Notes: generated from the letters alone by a model not told the origin. Positions 8,012 to 15,158 are shown, counted from the stretch's first letter. The stretch is DNA of 19,328 nucleotides from a miscellaneous Crenarchaeota group-1 archaeon SG8-32-3 (GCA_001273335.1 LFWV01000006.1:1-19328), one strand, 5' to 3'. Made by a program: numbers and translations.

Positions 8012-8173
8012 ATGCCAATATTAGACCCAATAAAGAAGTCTATTGCACAAAAGCATAGGCTGCACATGAAAATCTGCAGGGACTGTGGGGTTAGAAACGC
8101 CGCAACTGCATCAAAATGTAGAAAATGCAAAAGCAAGAATCTCAGATGGAAGAAAAGAGAGCTTGTAAAGTAA
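8012..8173 (+). CDS. rpl40e: 50S ribosomal protein L40e
   Basis: A 53-residue zinc-binding ribosomal protein of the large subunit. It begins MPILDPIKKSIAQKH and has CRDCG (C22, C25) and CRKCK (C36, C39), the four-Cys zinc ribbon of L40e, with a basic C-terminus ending WKKRELVK. In eukaryotes this protein is fused to ubiquitin; here it stands alone as in other archaea. It is preceded by a clear GAGGTC ribosome site. The gene converges with the DUF116 gene, with 11 nt between the stops. Confidence 0.95.
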   Translation: MPILDPIKKSIAQKHRLHMKICRDCGVRNAATASKCRKCKSKNLRWKKRELVK

Positions 8174-8184
8174 AAGTGCTTGGC

Positions 8185-8799
8185 TCAAAGAACATTCACT
8201 AAAGTTTCCATGTTGAAAGCTGTGTTTGCACACCCGTTCTTTATCAGAGGTATGACTTGTACAGCTACGTCCGTGCTTTCCAAGGCAGCTACACCCATTT
8301 TTACCTCTTCGCCACAAGCAACTCCAACAACGCCCTCATATGGGTGCTCTTTCAGGATTTTTAAAATACATGAGCCGCCCGGGACCACATAAACGTCATA
8401 TCCTTTTTTCTTGGCGAAATGGTCTGCTTTGTTAACTAAACAGTCTTTGGAACAATGCGCGCATGTGTAGGAAGGAATGCTCGCGTCAAAGAATGCTTTA
8501 CATCGGCTATCCATATATTTTCTGGAACAATGAGGAAGCAAAAGCGCTCTCTTCTGCGATTTTATGAACTTTCGTCTCTCTATGAGGTTCACGGCTTGCA
8601 GGTCGATGAAGTCTTGGAGGAGAATAATTGCGTCTGAGAGATTTAGTCCCGTGGCTTCTTGTATTCTAAAGTTTTTAATTATATCTCTAAGAGTGTTGAG
8701 AAGTGTTTTGTGCATGCCCTTTTGGTAGCTGACCCTAGCAATCTCTGAGAAGAAGAAGCGTGGAACTTTTGAAAGGTCGAAGGTAAAGTGATAGGGCAT
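8185..8799 (-). CDS. DUF116 family protein (Cys-rich, function unknown)
   Basis: A 204-residue protein matching DUF116 by its pattern: LLPHCSR, then a Cys cluster in YTCAHCSKDCL, VVPGGSCILKILKEHPYEGVVGVACGEE and GVAALE. The cysteines are arranged as if to bind metal or an Fe-S cluster, but this is inference. The N-terminal about 90 residues are helical with several basic patches; there is no signal peptide. No biochemical role is firmly known to me for the family. ATG 8799 has no ribosome site, and a TATA-like element lies about 30 nt upstream (8824-8836), suggesting leaderless translation. It stands alone between L40e and a decayed zinc-ribbon gene. Confidence 0.85.
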   Translation of the reverse strand: MPYHFTFDLSKVPRFFFSEIARVSYQKGMHKTLLNTLRDIIKNFRIQEATGLNLSDAIILLQDFIDLQAVNLIERRKFIKSQKRALLLPHCSRKYMDSRCKAFFDASIPSYTCAHCSKDCLVNKADHFAKKKGYDVYVVPGGSCILKILKEHPYEGVVGVACGEEVKMGVAALESTDVAVQVIPLIKNGCANTAFNMETLVNVL

Positions 8800-8876
8800 A
8801 ACTTAAGATTAACGACATACCTGCTTAAAAAAATAGCTGTATTATTAATCAAGATTATACTTGAAAAACAGCTAAT

Positions 8877-9357
8877 CTGTTCTTCTTTGACGCCTAAGAG
8901 ATCTCTTAGCGTCTATAGCTCTTCCTGCAATTGTTTCACTTCAATCTCGAGTGCGTTGGCTCGCGATTCCGCCACTTTCTTTAGGCTTTTCAATTTCCAC
9001 AAACAAACTCGCCCGCTCCGTTTCTAATTTATCTATCTTTTTTCGCAACGTCCGCAGTGTCTGCAGGAGACCTTCATATATCTCCTTAAGTTTTGAAACG
9101 AGATCGTTAACGTTTGTTTCCCCAGGTTTTGCCTTTCCATCCACTTTTAACTTGAACTTGAAATTGCATTTTGGGCAATCGGAAATTCCAGCTTTGAATT
9201 CTTGCATATTCTCTCTCGCGCTGGATTTCAAAGGTTTTGCAGTCCACTATTTAACAGCGGTAGATAATTTTGTTCCGCATTTTGGGCAGTCAACCAACGA
9301 TGAACCTTCGCACTCAAGTTTGTGGGATATCAGTAGGGATTGTTTCTTGAGATCCGG
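8877..9357 (-). pseudogene. Decayed zinc-ribbon / coiled-coil gene
   Basis: One frame on the minus strand contains two CPKC zinc-ribbon halves: LECEGSSLVDCPKCGTKL and, after an in-frame TAG at 9247-9249, AGISDCPKCNFKFKLK. The longest open piece is 8941-9231 (96 residues, ATG 9231), which leads into a heptad-rich coiled coil (about residues 43-82). That coil continues in another frame after about 8985 as KKVAESRANALEIEVKQLQ up to TAG 8913-8915, and coil-like codons go on past that stop to about 8877. A further TAG at 9358-9360 and a TAA at 9373-9375 interrupt related sequence upstream. The simplest reading is a multi-ribbon coiled-coil protein gene broken by stops and a frameshift. Assembly error could explain one lesion but hardly all. 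Confidence 0.6.
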
Positions 9358-9434
9358 CTATCGCACTTTGCATTATGAGCCGACATCTACGCTGGAAAAT
9401 GTTAAAGAAAACTGAAAAGGAAGAGGTCGTGTAA

Positions 9435-10409
9435 TCAAATACTGATTTGGAACATTAGTCTTTCAACGAGTTCTTTGTAGCGATTTCGAATTGTAACTTC
9501 AGTTACCTGCGCGATCTCTGCTATCTCCCTCTGCGTTTTTCTTTCACCTGTTAAAACAGAAGCGACATAGCTAGCAGCTGCGGCAATTCCAGTTGGACCA
9601 CGACCTGAAGTAAGTTTAAGTTCTTTTGCAGCTGCCAAAATTTTATGGGCGATTTCTTCGACTTTCCCCTGCATTGTCAGTTGATTGGAGAACTTTGTTA
9701 TGTACTGGCTAGGTCTAAGTGGCGGAATAGAATAGTCAAGCTCTTTAATTAGAAATCGGTAACTGCGACCAATTTCTTTCTTGTTCACAGTTGACGCCTG
9801 AGATATCTCATCTAAGGTTCTTGGCAATGCGCATTGTCTGCAAGCCAAGTAAATGGCTGCTGAAGTTACACCCTGAATCGATCTGCCGCGTATTAGTCTC
9901 TCCTTCACCGCTTTTCTGTAAATGACTGAGGCGGTTTCAAGTATGTTTTTGGGAAGGTTCAAATTATTAGAGATTTTTGTGATTTCGGATAAGGCAAAAG
10001 CTAAGTTGCGTTCTGTGGCGTCTGAAACTCTTATGCGGCGTTGCCATTTTCTGAGGCGGTACACCTGCGCTTTTTGACCAGGTGAGAGGCTTTTACCATA
10101 TACATCGCGGTCGTGCCAATCAATTGTTGTTGATAAACCTTTATCGTGAATAGTGTATGTTAAAGGAGCGCCAACCCTTGTTCTCTTTGATCTTTGTTCA
10201 TCGTCGAAAGCTCTCCATTCTGGTCCTCTATCAGCTATTTTGGCTGCTACTACGAAGCCACAATCCATGCAAACTATTTCGGCGCATTCGTAATCGCGCA
10301 TTAGTCTGGTGCTGCCGCATTCTGGGCATGATTGGACTTTAAATGATTCAACACGTTGCGCTGATGATGACGGTTCTCCATGTTTATGCGGCTTGTTATC
10401 TTCACTCAT
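9435..10409 (-). CDS. tfb: Transcription initiation factor B (TFB, TFIIB homologue)
   Basis: Binds the TBP-TATA complex and recruits archaeal RNA polymerase; 324 residues, normal for TFB. An N-terminal zinc ribbon has C28, C31, C47 and C50. The B-finger/linker follows (DRGPEWRAFDDEQRSKRTRVG, about 64-84), then two cyclin-fold repeats: the first with GRSIQGVTSAAIYLACRQ, the second with TSGRGPTGIAAAASYVAS and a terminal helix-turn-helix (KTQREIAEIAQVTEVTIRNRYKEL) that reads the BRE element. A low-complexity hydrophilic stretch (1-22) precedes the ribbon. Its ATG overlaps the gar1 stop as ATGA, so it is translationally coupled to gar1. Gar1 next to TFB is a recurring archaeal arrangement. Confidence 0.98.
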   Translation of the reverse strand: MSEDNKPHKHGEPSSSAQRVESFKVQSCPECGSTRLMRDYECAEIVCMDCGFVVAAKIADRGPEWRAFDDEQRSKRTRVGAPLTYTIHDKGLSTTIDWHDRDVYGKSLSPGQKAQVYRLRKWQRRIRVSDATERNLAFALSEITKISNNLNLPKNILETASVIYRKAVKERLIRGRSIQGVTSAAIYLACRQCALPRTLDEISQASTVNKKEIGRSYRFLIKELDYSIPPLRPSQYITKFSNQLTMQGKVEEIAHKILAAAKELKLTSGRGPTGIAAAASYVASVLTGERKTQREIAEIAQVTEVTIRNRYKELVERLMFQISI

Positions 10410-10663
10410 TCTCTTTTGCTCCGTCCTTTTTTCGAGAGAAGCAGGTACAACTTTTTATCGGTTAGTTTTTTGGGTTCATTCGTTGCTGGTCTCACTATCA
10501 CATACGGCGAAGATAATGGGCCTATTACATCGAAAATTTTCCCAACAACCTTCATTTTTTCGTTGATGACTGCCGATCCGATTTTCGGGGTTTTATCCGT
10601 TTTAACTATGATGTTCTGAGAAGGAGTCACATGAAGTACTTTACCCAATCTCTGCAAACACAT
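10406..10663 (-). CDS. gar1: H/ACA ribonucleoprotein subunit Gar1
   Basis: An 85-residue beta-barrel protein of the Gar1/Naf1 type, part of the H/ACA RNP that guides pseudouridylation by Cbf5. Matching features are the opening RLGKVLHVTPSQNIIVK, then PKIGSAVINEKMKVVGKIFDVIGPLSSPYVIVRP, and a basic tail ending in KKGRSKRE. I chose ATG 10663, which has GAGAGGGGA directly before it. A TTG in frame at 10690 is less likely because it lies upstream of the transcription start expected from the TATA box. First gene of a gar1-tfb operon with a 4-nt overlap. Confidence 0.92.
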   Translation of the reverse strand: MCLQRLGKVLHVTPSQNIIVKTDKTPKIGSAVINEKMKVVGKIFDVIGPLSSPYVIVRPATNEPKKLTDKKLYLLLSKKGRSKRE

Positions 10664-10700
10664 TCCCCTCTCGAAAAACAACAACGACAACGTGATAGCG

Positions 10701-10708
10701 TATTTAAA
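10701..10708 (-). promoter_or_regulatory. TATA box of the gar1-tfb operon
   Basis: TTTAAATA on the minus strand. Initiation about 27 nt downstream (near 10677) leaves a leader of some 14 nt containing the GAGAGGGG ribosome site before ATG 10663. Confidence 0.6.
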
Positions 10709-10806
10709 GCTTTCTACGCGCGGTGATACATGGAGTTTTGAACAGTTTGCTTTGAGTGTTGGTGTCGCTTCGGACCAGTGGGTTCTCTGGTGCGTGGAAA
10801 AGTCTG

Positions 10807-10823
10807 CCCCTATTAAATAGGGG
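10807..10823. repeat. Perfect 8-bp inverted repeat
   Basis: CCCCTATT-A-AATAGGGG, a perfect palindrome with a 1-nt centre, in the gene-poor stretch between the gar1 promoter and the htpX stop. It could be an operator or a hairpin in an htpX read-through transcript; the central spacing is too tight for a standard loop. The surrounding 10709-10846 holds no gene, tRNA or clear C/D or H/ACA box RNA. Confidence 0.4.
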
Positions 10824-10846
10824 TTTAGATTCTTTGACGGCGTGCG

Positions 10847-10984
10847 ATGCTGTTTTTCTGTGGTGCGTTAGCAATGGTCATAGGCTTAGGTCTACTCGTT
10901 TACTTCGAGAAGCTTAAACTCCATTGAGCAGTTCTCTTTTCCATCTTAGCCTTCGTTTCTATGAGCAAAAAAATGTTACATTAG
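10847..10984 (+). pseudogene. Small two-helix membrane ORF interrupted by an in-frame TGA
   Basis: ATG 10847 opens a 26-codon frame encoding one hydrophobic helix (about MLFFCGALAMVIGLGLLVYF, then EKLKLH) and stops at TGA 10925-10927. The same frame continues with a second hydrophobic stretch (AVLFSILAFVSM, then SKKMLH) to TAG 10982-10984. Two membrane-like segments with basic ends, split by a single stop, look like a small two-pass membrane protein that acquired a nonsense codon. No ribosome site is clear upstream. It could be chance in T-rich DNA; I do not recognise a family. Confidence 0.3.
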
Positions 10985-10989
10985 ATTTC

Positions 10990-12072
10990 CTAAATGTGAG
11001 CGTAGACACGGTCTGTTGTGTACCTTCCCGTCTTCATTTCTTCTTCTATCTCGCGCAATAACAGTATCCGTTTGAACGTGGGCGGGTGCGTCGCAAACAA
11101 TTTGTTGAGTTGGTTCCATGTGGATTTTGCTTCTCTCTCCATTGCCTGTTGCAGTTCGCGCTCGTCTAAAACACCGTCCTTGTCCAAGTCGTATTCCTGC
11201 TTTTTCTTCATTAGCGTGCTGATTTCCTGCTTCGCAATTGTTGGATCTTCAATGTAGAAAGCTCGGGCTTCAGACGATGCTGGCGGCGCAATGGATAACC
11301 CGTAAGTGATTTTTGAAAGCGCGCTTTGCAGGCTCTTCGGAGAACCTGTTACGTATGCAGAGTACGCGTCCGCATAATGTTCGCGTAGTCGGCTGAGCCG
11401 CATCACGCTTAGGAAGGATATTATGTAAACTATGAAGGAGACTATGCCCACTGCTACAAGCGCTAACCCCGCGTTTCCCCCGTCGTCTCTTCTTCGTCTG
11501 GAGTATGATCCCCACATGGCTGCTCTGAACATCGTCTGTGCTACAATATATGCTATCAAGGGTAACGCGGAAAGCAAGGTCATCACGATGTAATCCTTGT
11601 GCTTGATGTGACCCAGCTCGTGTGCGATTACGCTTCTAACTTCATCCTTATTCAGGCTGGTTAACAGTCCTTCATGCAAGGCTAGTGTGACACTGCTGGA
11701 GGTTCTGCCGAAAACAAATGCGTTAGGTGTCTTATTGGGAACTATAGCAAGCCTAGCCATAGGCATATTGCTTTTTGCTGTGAACTCTTTAACAGTGGTT
11801 TCAAACCACGGGTTTTCCCCTGGTTTAAGGTAATGCAGCCTTGTGGTGGCTGTGATTATGACCGCGCCTATCAGGTACTGGAACACGATGAATAAGCCTG
11901 TGCCTGCCAAGCCAATTATCAAGCCTGTTACTAGGTCAAACTGGAAAAGATACAGTATCCCTATGAGGAAAGCGCCGAATATAAATGACGCTATGAATAT
12001 GGAGGTTCCCATTGCAAACTTGAGTTCAGACAGCCTAGCCAAAATTGTGCGGCTCCTACTGGAATCGTCCAC
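10990..12072 (-). CDS. htpX: HtpX-like M48 membrane metalloprotease with EF-hand loop
   Basis: Integral-membrane zinc protease of the M48 family, linked to membrane-protein quality control; 360 residues. Two N-terminal membrane helices (about 22-43 and 48-76) are followed by the zinc motif HELGH (151-155), two further hydrophobic segments (about 162-182 and 202-222), and REHYAD supplying the third zinc ligand E231. A cytoplasmic region (about 270-335) ends in THPPTFKRI, also typical. Residues 295-306 form DLDKDGVLDERE, a canonical EF-hand calcium loop, which I do not know as a standard part of HtpX. Start is GTG 12072, about 25 nt from a TTTAGAAA element, suggesting a leaderless transcript; no ribosome site is seen. 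ATG 12012 is an alternative start. Confidence 0.92.
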   Translation of the reverse strand: MDDSSRSRTILARLSELKFAMGTSIFIASFIFGAFLIGILYLFQFDLVTGLIIGLAGTGLFIVFQYLIGAVIITATTRLHYLKPGENPWFETTVKEFTAKSNMPMARLAIVPNKTPNAFVFGRTSSSVTLALHEGLLTSLNKDEVRSVIAHELGHIKHKDYIVMTLLSALPLIAYIVAQTMFRAAMWGSYSRRRRDDGGNAGLALVAVGIVSFIVYIISFLSVMRLSRLREHYADAYSAYVTGSPKSLQSALSKITYGLSIAPPASSEARAFYIEDPTIAKQEISTLMKKKQEYDLDKDGVLDERELQQAMEREAKSTWNQLNKLFATHPPTFKRILLLREIEEEMKTGRYTTDRVYAHI

Positions 12073-12165
12073 TGAATACGGAATTAAGTCTTTCTAAAGA
12101 AAAATGATTTGCTCGCGTTGGAGGTGACTGTTTGAAGCTGGAAAATAAGGAAGAAGGGGATGGTT

Positions 12166-13146
12166 TTAGATTGGGTATGCTCCGCATATTTTGCAGAACT
12201 GGATTTTTGTTTTTATGTAGCTTTTGCAGTATGGGCATTGGATTCCGCCATTGTCAGGGTAGACGTCCTTGGGTTTACCGAAGATTTTTCTAAAGTGCTC
12301 GTAGTAAAGTAGTTGCTCTTTATCTTGTATTTTCACGTCGTCTTCTGCGAGTATCTTCTGTTTTTTCTCCTCGAATTCGGGGTCTTGAATCATGTCGTCA
12401 AAGTATGTGCGTAGCACTTCGGTGCCTGTTCCCGCTTCTAAGGGCGCTTTCGATCGCCATATGACGTCTTTCGGGATTATACCTTCGTACGCTTTTCTCA
12501 TTATCCATTTACCGTATTTCACGCCTTCGTGCATGTTAATCTTGAATTTGATTGGCAGCTTTTTAGCCCAGTCCATGAATTCGACGTCCATGTATGGTGC
12601 TTTTATGTTCATTCCGAGAGAATCTGCCATGGATAAGGATGAGAAGCCCATTTCCGCCCACATTTCTTTCTGTTTTTGTGCGAATTCCTCTTCGGATAGG
12701 TGGAACTGCCATGGGTACCCGAAAAGCTCGTCTAATGCGTCGCCCGTAAGAACGCTCTTGTAGCCTTTTTCTTTGAGAAGTGTTAAGCCTATGTAGACGG
12801 GCATGCTATTTCTGATTTCCATAGGATCGTACTTTTTCAGGGCTTTTACGACTTTTGGGGCGTTGCTGAGGACTTCTTCTTTGCCGAACATGTGGGTTTC
12901 ATGGTTGAGCTTCAGAAAAGCAACCATTTTCTTAACGTATTCAGTGTCTTTTGGGTTTCCATGCTTGAAATGCATTGTCAAACAGGGGAGGTCAGGTTTG
13001 TACTTTGTTACTTCGGCGATTATGATTTGCGTGTCTGTTCCAGCTGAAAACATCATGGAGTCGCCCATGTTTTTTTGTACAACCTTGTTCACTAACACTC
13101 GAACTTCCGGCAAAAGCTTAGTGTATTCTTGTGGATCTAATGTCAC
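12166..13146 (-). CDS. Asparagine-synthase-type PP-loop ATPase domain protein with C-terminal zinc ribbon
   Basis: A 326-residue protein corresponding to the C-terminal ATP-pyrophosphatase half of asparagine synthase B; the N-terminal Ntn glutaminase domain is absent. The pyrophosphate loop, normally SGGxDS, reads SAGTDT (residues 34-39), keeping the Asp. TGDALDELFGYPW matches the synthase GxGADELFGGY motif, and SMADSLGMNIKAPYMD resembles the conserved nucleotide-site region. The last 27 residues form a CPYC...CKIC zinc ribbon. Start GTG 13146 is preceded by GAGGGA and lies downstream of a TATA box; the longer ATG frame from 13269 would begin upstream of the promoter. It could amidate or adenylate a substrate using free ammonia or a partner amidase. 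The divergent nitrilase gene is an attractive partner. True asparagine synthase activity is not assured. Confidence 0.8.
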   Translation of the reverse strand: MTLDPQEYTKLLPEVRVLVNKVVQKNMGDSMMFSAGTDTQIIIAEVTKYKPDLPCLTMHFKHGNPKDTEYVKKMVAFLKLNHETHMFGKEEVLSNAPKVVKALKKYDPMEIRNSMPVYIGLTLLKEKGYKSVLTGDALDELFGYPWQFHLSEEEFAQKQKEMWAEMGFSSLSMADSLGMNIKAPYMDVEFMDWAKKLPIKFKINMHEGVKYGKWIMRKAYEGIIPKDVIWRSKAPLEAGTGTEVLRTYFDDMIQDPEFEEKKQKILAEDDVKIQDKEQLLYYEHFRKIFGKPKDVYPDNGGIQCPYCKSYIKTKIQFCKICGAYPI

Positions 13147-13186
13147 GTTTTTTCCCTCGTGATTAACATTGTTTGCCGTTTCGCCG

Positions 13187-13195
13187 TATTTAAAT
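13187..13195 (-). promoter_or_regulatory. TATA box of the PP-loop synthase gene
   Basis: ATTTAAATA on the minus strand, with initiation expected near 13164 and the GAGGGA ribosome site at 13153-13158 before GTG 13146. A second AT-rich element (about 13208-13216) lies further upstream. The 13147-13380 interval otherwise contains only the two divergent promoters. Confidence 0.55.
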
Positions 13196-13348
13196 CTATC
13201 CGTATGCATATAAAAGCCGAAAAAAAGTAAACATATGTATGAAAACTGCAGAAAATACTGAACATGCATGCCGAATATATGCTTTTCGACATTTTCTTGT
13301 AAAGCAGTTAAGTTTAAAAGTTTTCAGGCTCCGTTCTTACTGAAGATC

Positions 13349-13354
13349 TATATA
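13349..13354 (+). promoter_or_regulatory. TATA box of the nitrilase-family gene
   Basis: TATATA on the plus strand, placing initiation at about 13378, almost at GTG 13381, so the message may be leaderless or nearly so. Confidence 0.5.
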
Positions 13355-13380
13355 GCAAACTGTATAACACGCGCTATAAG

Positions 13381-14139
13381 GTGAAGGGTTTGAAGGTAAG
13401 TTTAATTCACATGAAAGTCCGCGACTCCCTAAAAGGAAGCCTAGAAGCAGCCACCACAGCAATTCGCAAAGCTGCTCAGCAAAAACCCGAGTTTATCGCG
13501 CTTCCAGAATACTTCTCTGTTCCAAACAACATGGAACACTTTAACTCTGCAGAAAAAATCAGCAAAGAAACATACAACAAGACAACGCGCTTCCTCAGAG
13601 AAATCAGCGAAGAACTCCAAGATATCTACCTCTTAGGCGGCACCATACTCGAAGAAGACAAAGGCAAATTCTACAACACAAGTACACTATGGCGAAATGG
13701 TAAGCTCCTCGGAAAATACTGGAAAAGAAACCCAATCAACGCTGAGTTGAAAGCAGGTGTAAGCCGCGGAGAGAAGCCAGCCGTGTTCACAACAGATCAC
13801 TGCAAAGTCGGCATGCTCGTCTGCGCCGACATGTTCGACCCACCCACCATAAAAGCGGTTGTTGATTTGGGCGCGGAACTCGTGTTCCTGCCCGTAGCCG
13901 CCATGGGTACGCACCCGCACGTGAAAGGTCATCCACTTACCGAGAAGCTTGCCACGGACAATGGCATCTATGTCGTGAAAGCGGGTAACGTAAGCTCAAT
14001 CGCTAGAGGCGGAAGAAGTGCCTTCATCACCCCATGGGGCATAGAACAAGAAGCCGCAGACGTAGTCAAAGACTCAGTGATGACTATAGACTTCGATATG
14101 CAGAAACTCGCGAAATACCGAAAATCTCTGAAAAGATAG
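13381..14139 (+). CDS. Carbon-nitrogen hydrolase (nitrilase superfamily amidase)
   Basis: A 252-residue hydrolase cleaving non-peptide C-N bonds. The Glu-Lys-Cys triad is intact: E43 in ALPEYF, K115 in KYWKRNPIN, and C148 in VGMLVCADMFDP. Supporting family elements are LLGGTI and NTSTLWRNGKLLGKY. It is shorter by some 10-20 residues at the C-terminus than many nitrilase-family amidases. GTG 13381 starts the frame and is close to the promoter; TTG 13390, with GGTGA upstream, is an alternative. Substrate class (omega-amide, carbamoyl, glutaminase) cannot be assigned. Divergence from an ammonia-dependent-looking PP-loop synthase suggests the amidase might supply ammonia, but that is inference. 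Confidence 0.88.
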   Translation: MKGLKVSLIHMKVRDSLKGSLEAATTAIRKAAQQKPEFIALPEYFSVPNNMEHFNSAEKISKETYNKTTRFLREISEELQDIYLLGGTILEEDKGKFYNTSTLWRNGKLLGKYWKRNPINAELKAGVSRGEKPAVFTTDHCKVGMLVCADMFDPPTIKAVVDLGAELVFLPVAAMGTHPHVKGHPLTEKLATDNGIYVVKAGNVSSIARGGRSAFITPWGIEQEAADVVKDSVMTIDFDMQKLAKYRKSLKR

Positions 14140-14140
14140 T

Positions 14141-14154
14141 GCTCTTTATTGAGC
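14141..14154 (+). terminator. Short hairpin after the nitrilase gene
   Basis: GCTC-TTTATT-GAGC directly follows the nitrilase stop, and a T6 run lies further on at about 14223. Archaeal termination depends mainly on T tracts, so this is only a weak terminator call. The rest of 14155-14241 shows nothing else. Confidence 0.25.
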
Positions 14155-14241
14155 AGTCCCCATCAGCCCGTCATATTTAGATTCTATTACTGGGTCATTC
14201 TAGAAACCTATAGAGGTATGGTTTTTTCCTAGCGCGACTAG

Positions 14242-15126
14242 TCAGTAGAGCTTAGCCCAGTTGTCAACTATTCGCATCATTTCGGTGAATTCGCATTTCT
14301 TGAGCCATTCTCGGAAGTCGCCTTTGTGTACTGCGTACCTGCAAACTTGTTTCGCGTTTGCCGAGTCATGTACCAGCAGCAATACGCTCATCAGTTTGTG
14401 TCTGCTCAAGTACGCCACAGTTTTCAGTAGCGCATCCAGTTTCTCGTCAGTTGGCATTTCGGCGCTGAGCTCCACAACCACAGGTTTCTTCAAAGTCTTG
14501 AGGAAATCTCTTGCTAGCGTATCTGCCCAGTAATTCGTCAAGTAATCCCTCGAAGACAGCGGAACATGGAAGTAATCCACAAGTTCAGCTATGTGGTCGA
14601 AGTCTATGCCGAACCGTTCTTTGGCAAGCACTGGGTCGGGAAACATCTCCACCGCAAACGCGCCTTTCACCAAGCTCCTCGCTTCTCTGAGGAATCCTGT
14701 TATCTCTTGTGCTCTCCATTCTGTCCAGTTCAGTCCGCTTTGCCGCCACAACTCCACGCATCTCGGGCACACACAGAACTCTTCCTCTGGAAAATGGTAA
14801 AGGTTCAAAGTCACGCCTTCAACGTTTTCTCTACTCAGGCCTTCAACATAATCTAAAACTTTCTCTCGATATTCAGGGTTTGTAGGGCAAACAAAATCAA
14901 AAGGCACATTTATCTTCCTATTATTCCTCAAGGCCAATCCGTTCTTTGAAACCGCCACTATGCTTGGGTCTTCCCTTATGGCTTTAGCGTCACAGAAACA
15001 TGTAATATCGTTCTGCATTTCTTTTGCCGCTGGAAAAACTGAGCCGTCTGCCCGTTTAGAATAGTACACGTGCAGGTCAAACCCGTCAACTTTCTCTGGA
15101 GTGTACGTGACCAATCCTATTTTCAT
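14242..15126 (-). CDS. Cys-rich protein of unknown family, possible TIM-barrel, paralogue of the gene at 16224
   Basis: A 294-residue cytoplasmic protein I cannot place in a named family. Starting MKIGLVTYTPEKVDGFDLHVYY, it has CxC in TCFCDAK (C43, C45), then FDFVCPTNPEYREKVLDYVEGL, and the striking 18-residue block FCVCPRCVELWRQSGLNW (117-134). Alternating beta strands and helices, with PDPV and FHVPL segments, resemble a TIM barrel, and CxCPxC in such a barrel recalls glycoside-hydrolase-like families, but this is only resemblance. I chose ATG 15126, which aligns with the paralogue's start and lies 28 nt from a TATA element; the longer frame begins at 15147. Its relative is at 16224-17159. 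It diverges from the ferredoxin-cbiZ operon. Confidence 0.7.
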   Translation of the reverse strand: MKIGLVTYTPEKVDGFDLHVYYSKRADGSVFPAAKEMQNDITCFCDAKAIREDPSIVAVSKNGLALRNNRKINVPFDFVCPTNPEYREKVLDYVEGLSRENVEGVTLNLYHFPEEEFCVCPRCVELWRQSGLNWTEWRAQEITGFLREARSLVKGAFAVEMFPDPVLAKERFGIDFDHIAELVDYFHVPLSSRDYLTNYWADTLARDFLKTLKKPVVVELSAEMPTDEKLDALLKTVAYLSRHKLMSVLLLVHDSANAKQVCRYAVHKGDFREWLKKCEFTEMMRIVDNWAKLY

Positions 15127-15149
15127 GTCTGCCCACTCAGCGCGCAACA

Positions 15150-15158
15150 GATATATTC
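15150..15158. promoter_or_regulatory. Bidirectional TATA element between the Cys-rich gene and ferredoxin-cbiZ
   Basis: GATATATTC on plus and GAATATATC on minus. The two ATG codons lie at nearly symmetrical distances (about 28 nt on minus, 33 nt on plus), so one element could fire both ways with leaderless or near-leaderless messages. A second AT-rich element, CTTATTTAA, is at 15164-15172. Confidence 0.45.

Noticed and set aside
8951..9415. Plus-strand open frame of 154 codons
   Set aside because: Antisense to the zinc-ribbon/coiled-coil remnant; its repeated HFGQS motifs are simply the reverse complement of CPKC codons.
10740..10830. Possible structured RNA (several short hairpins such as CCAG...CTGG) near gar1
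   Set aside because: No ANANNA or ACA box at the right distance and no kink-turn seen; short hairpins of 3-4 bp are expected by chance.
13147..13269. Longer N-terminus of the PP-loop protein with a hydrophobic segment, possibly a signal peptide
   Set aside because: The segment lies upstream of the TATA box and is AT-rich promoter DNA; GTG 13146 has a proper ribosome site.
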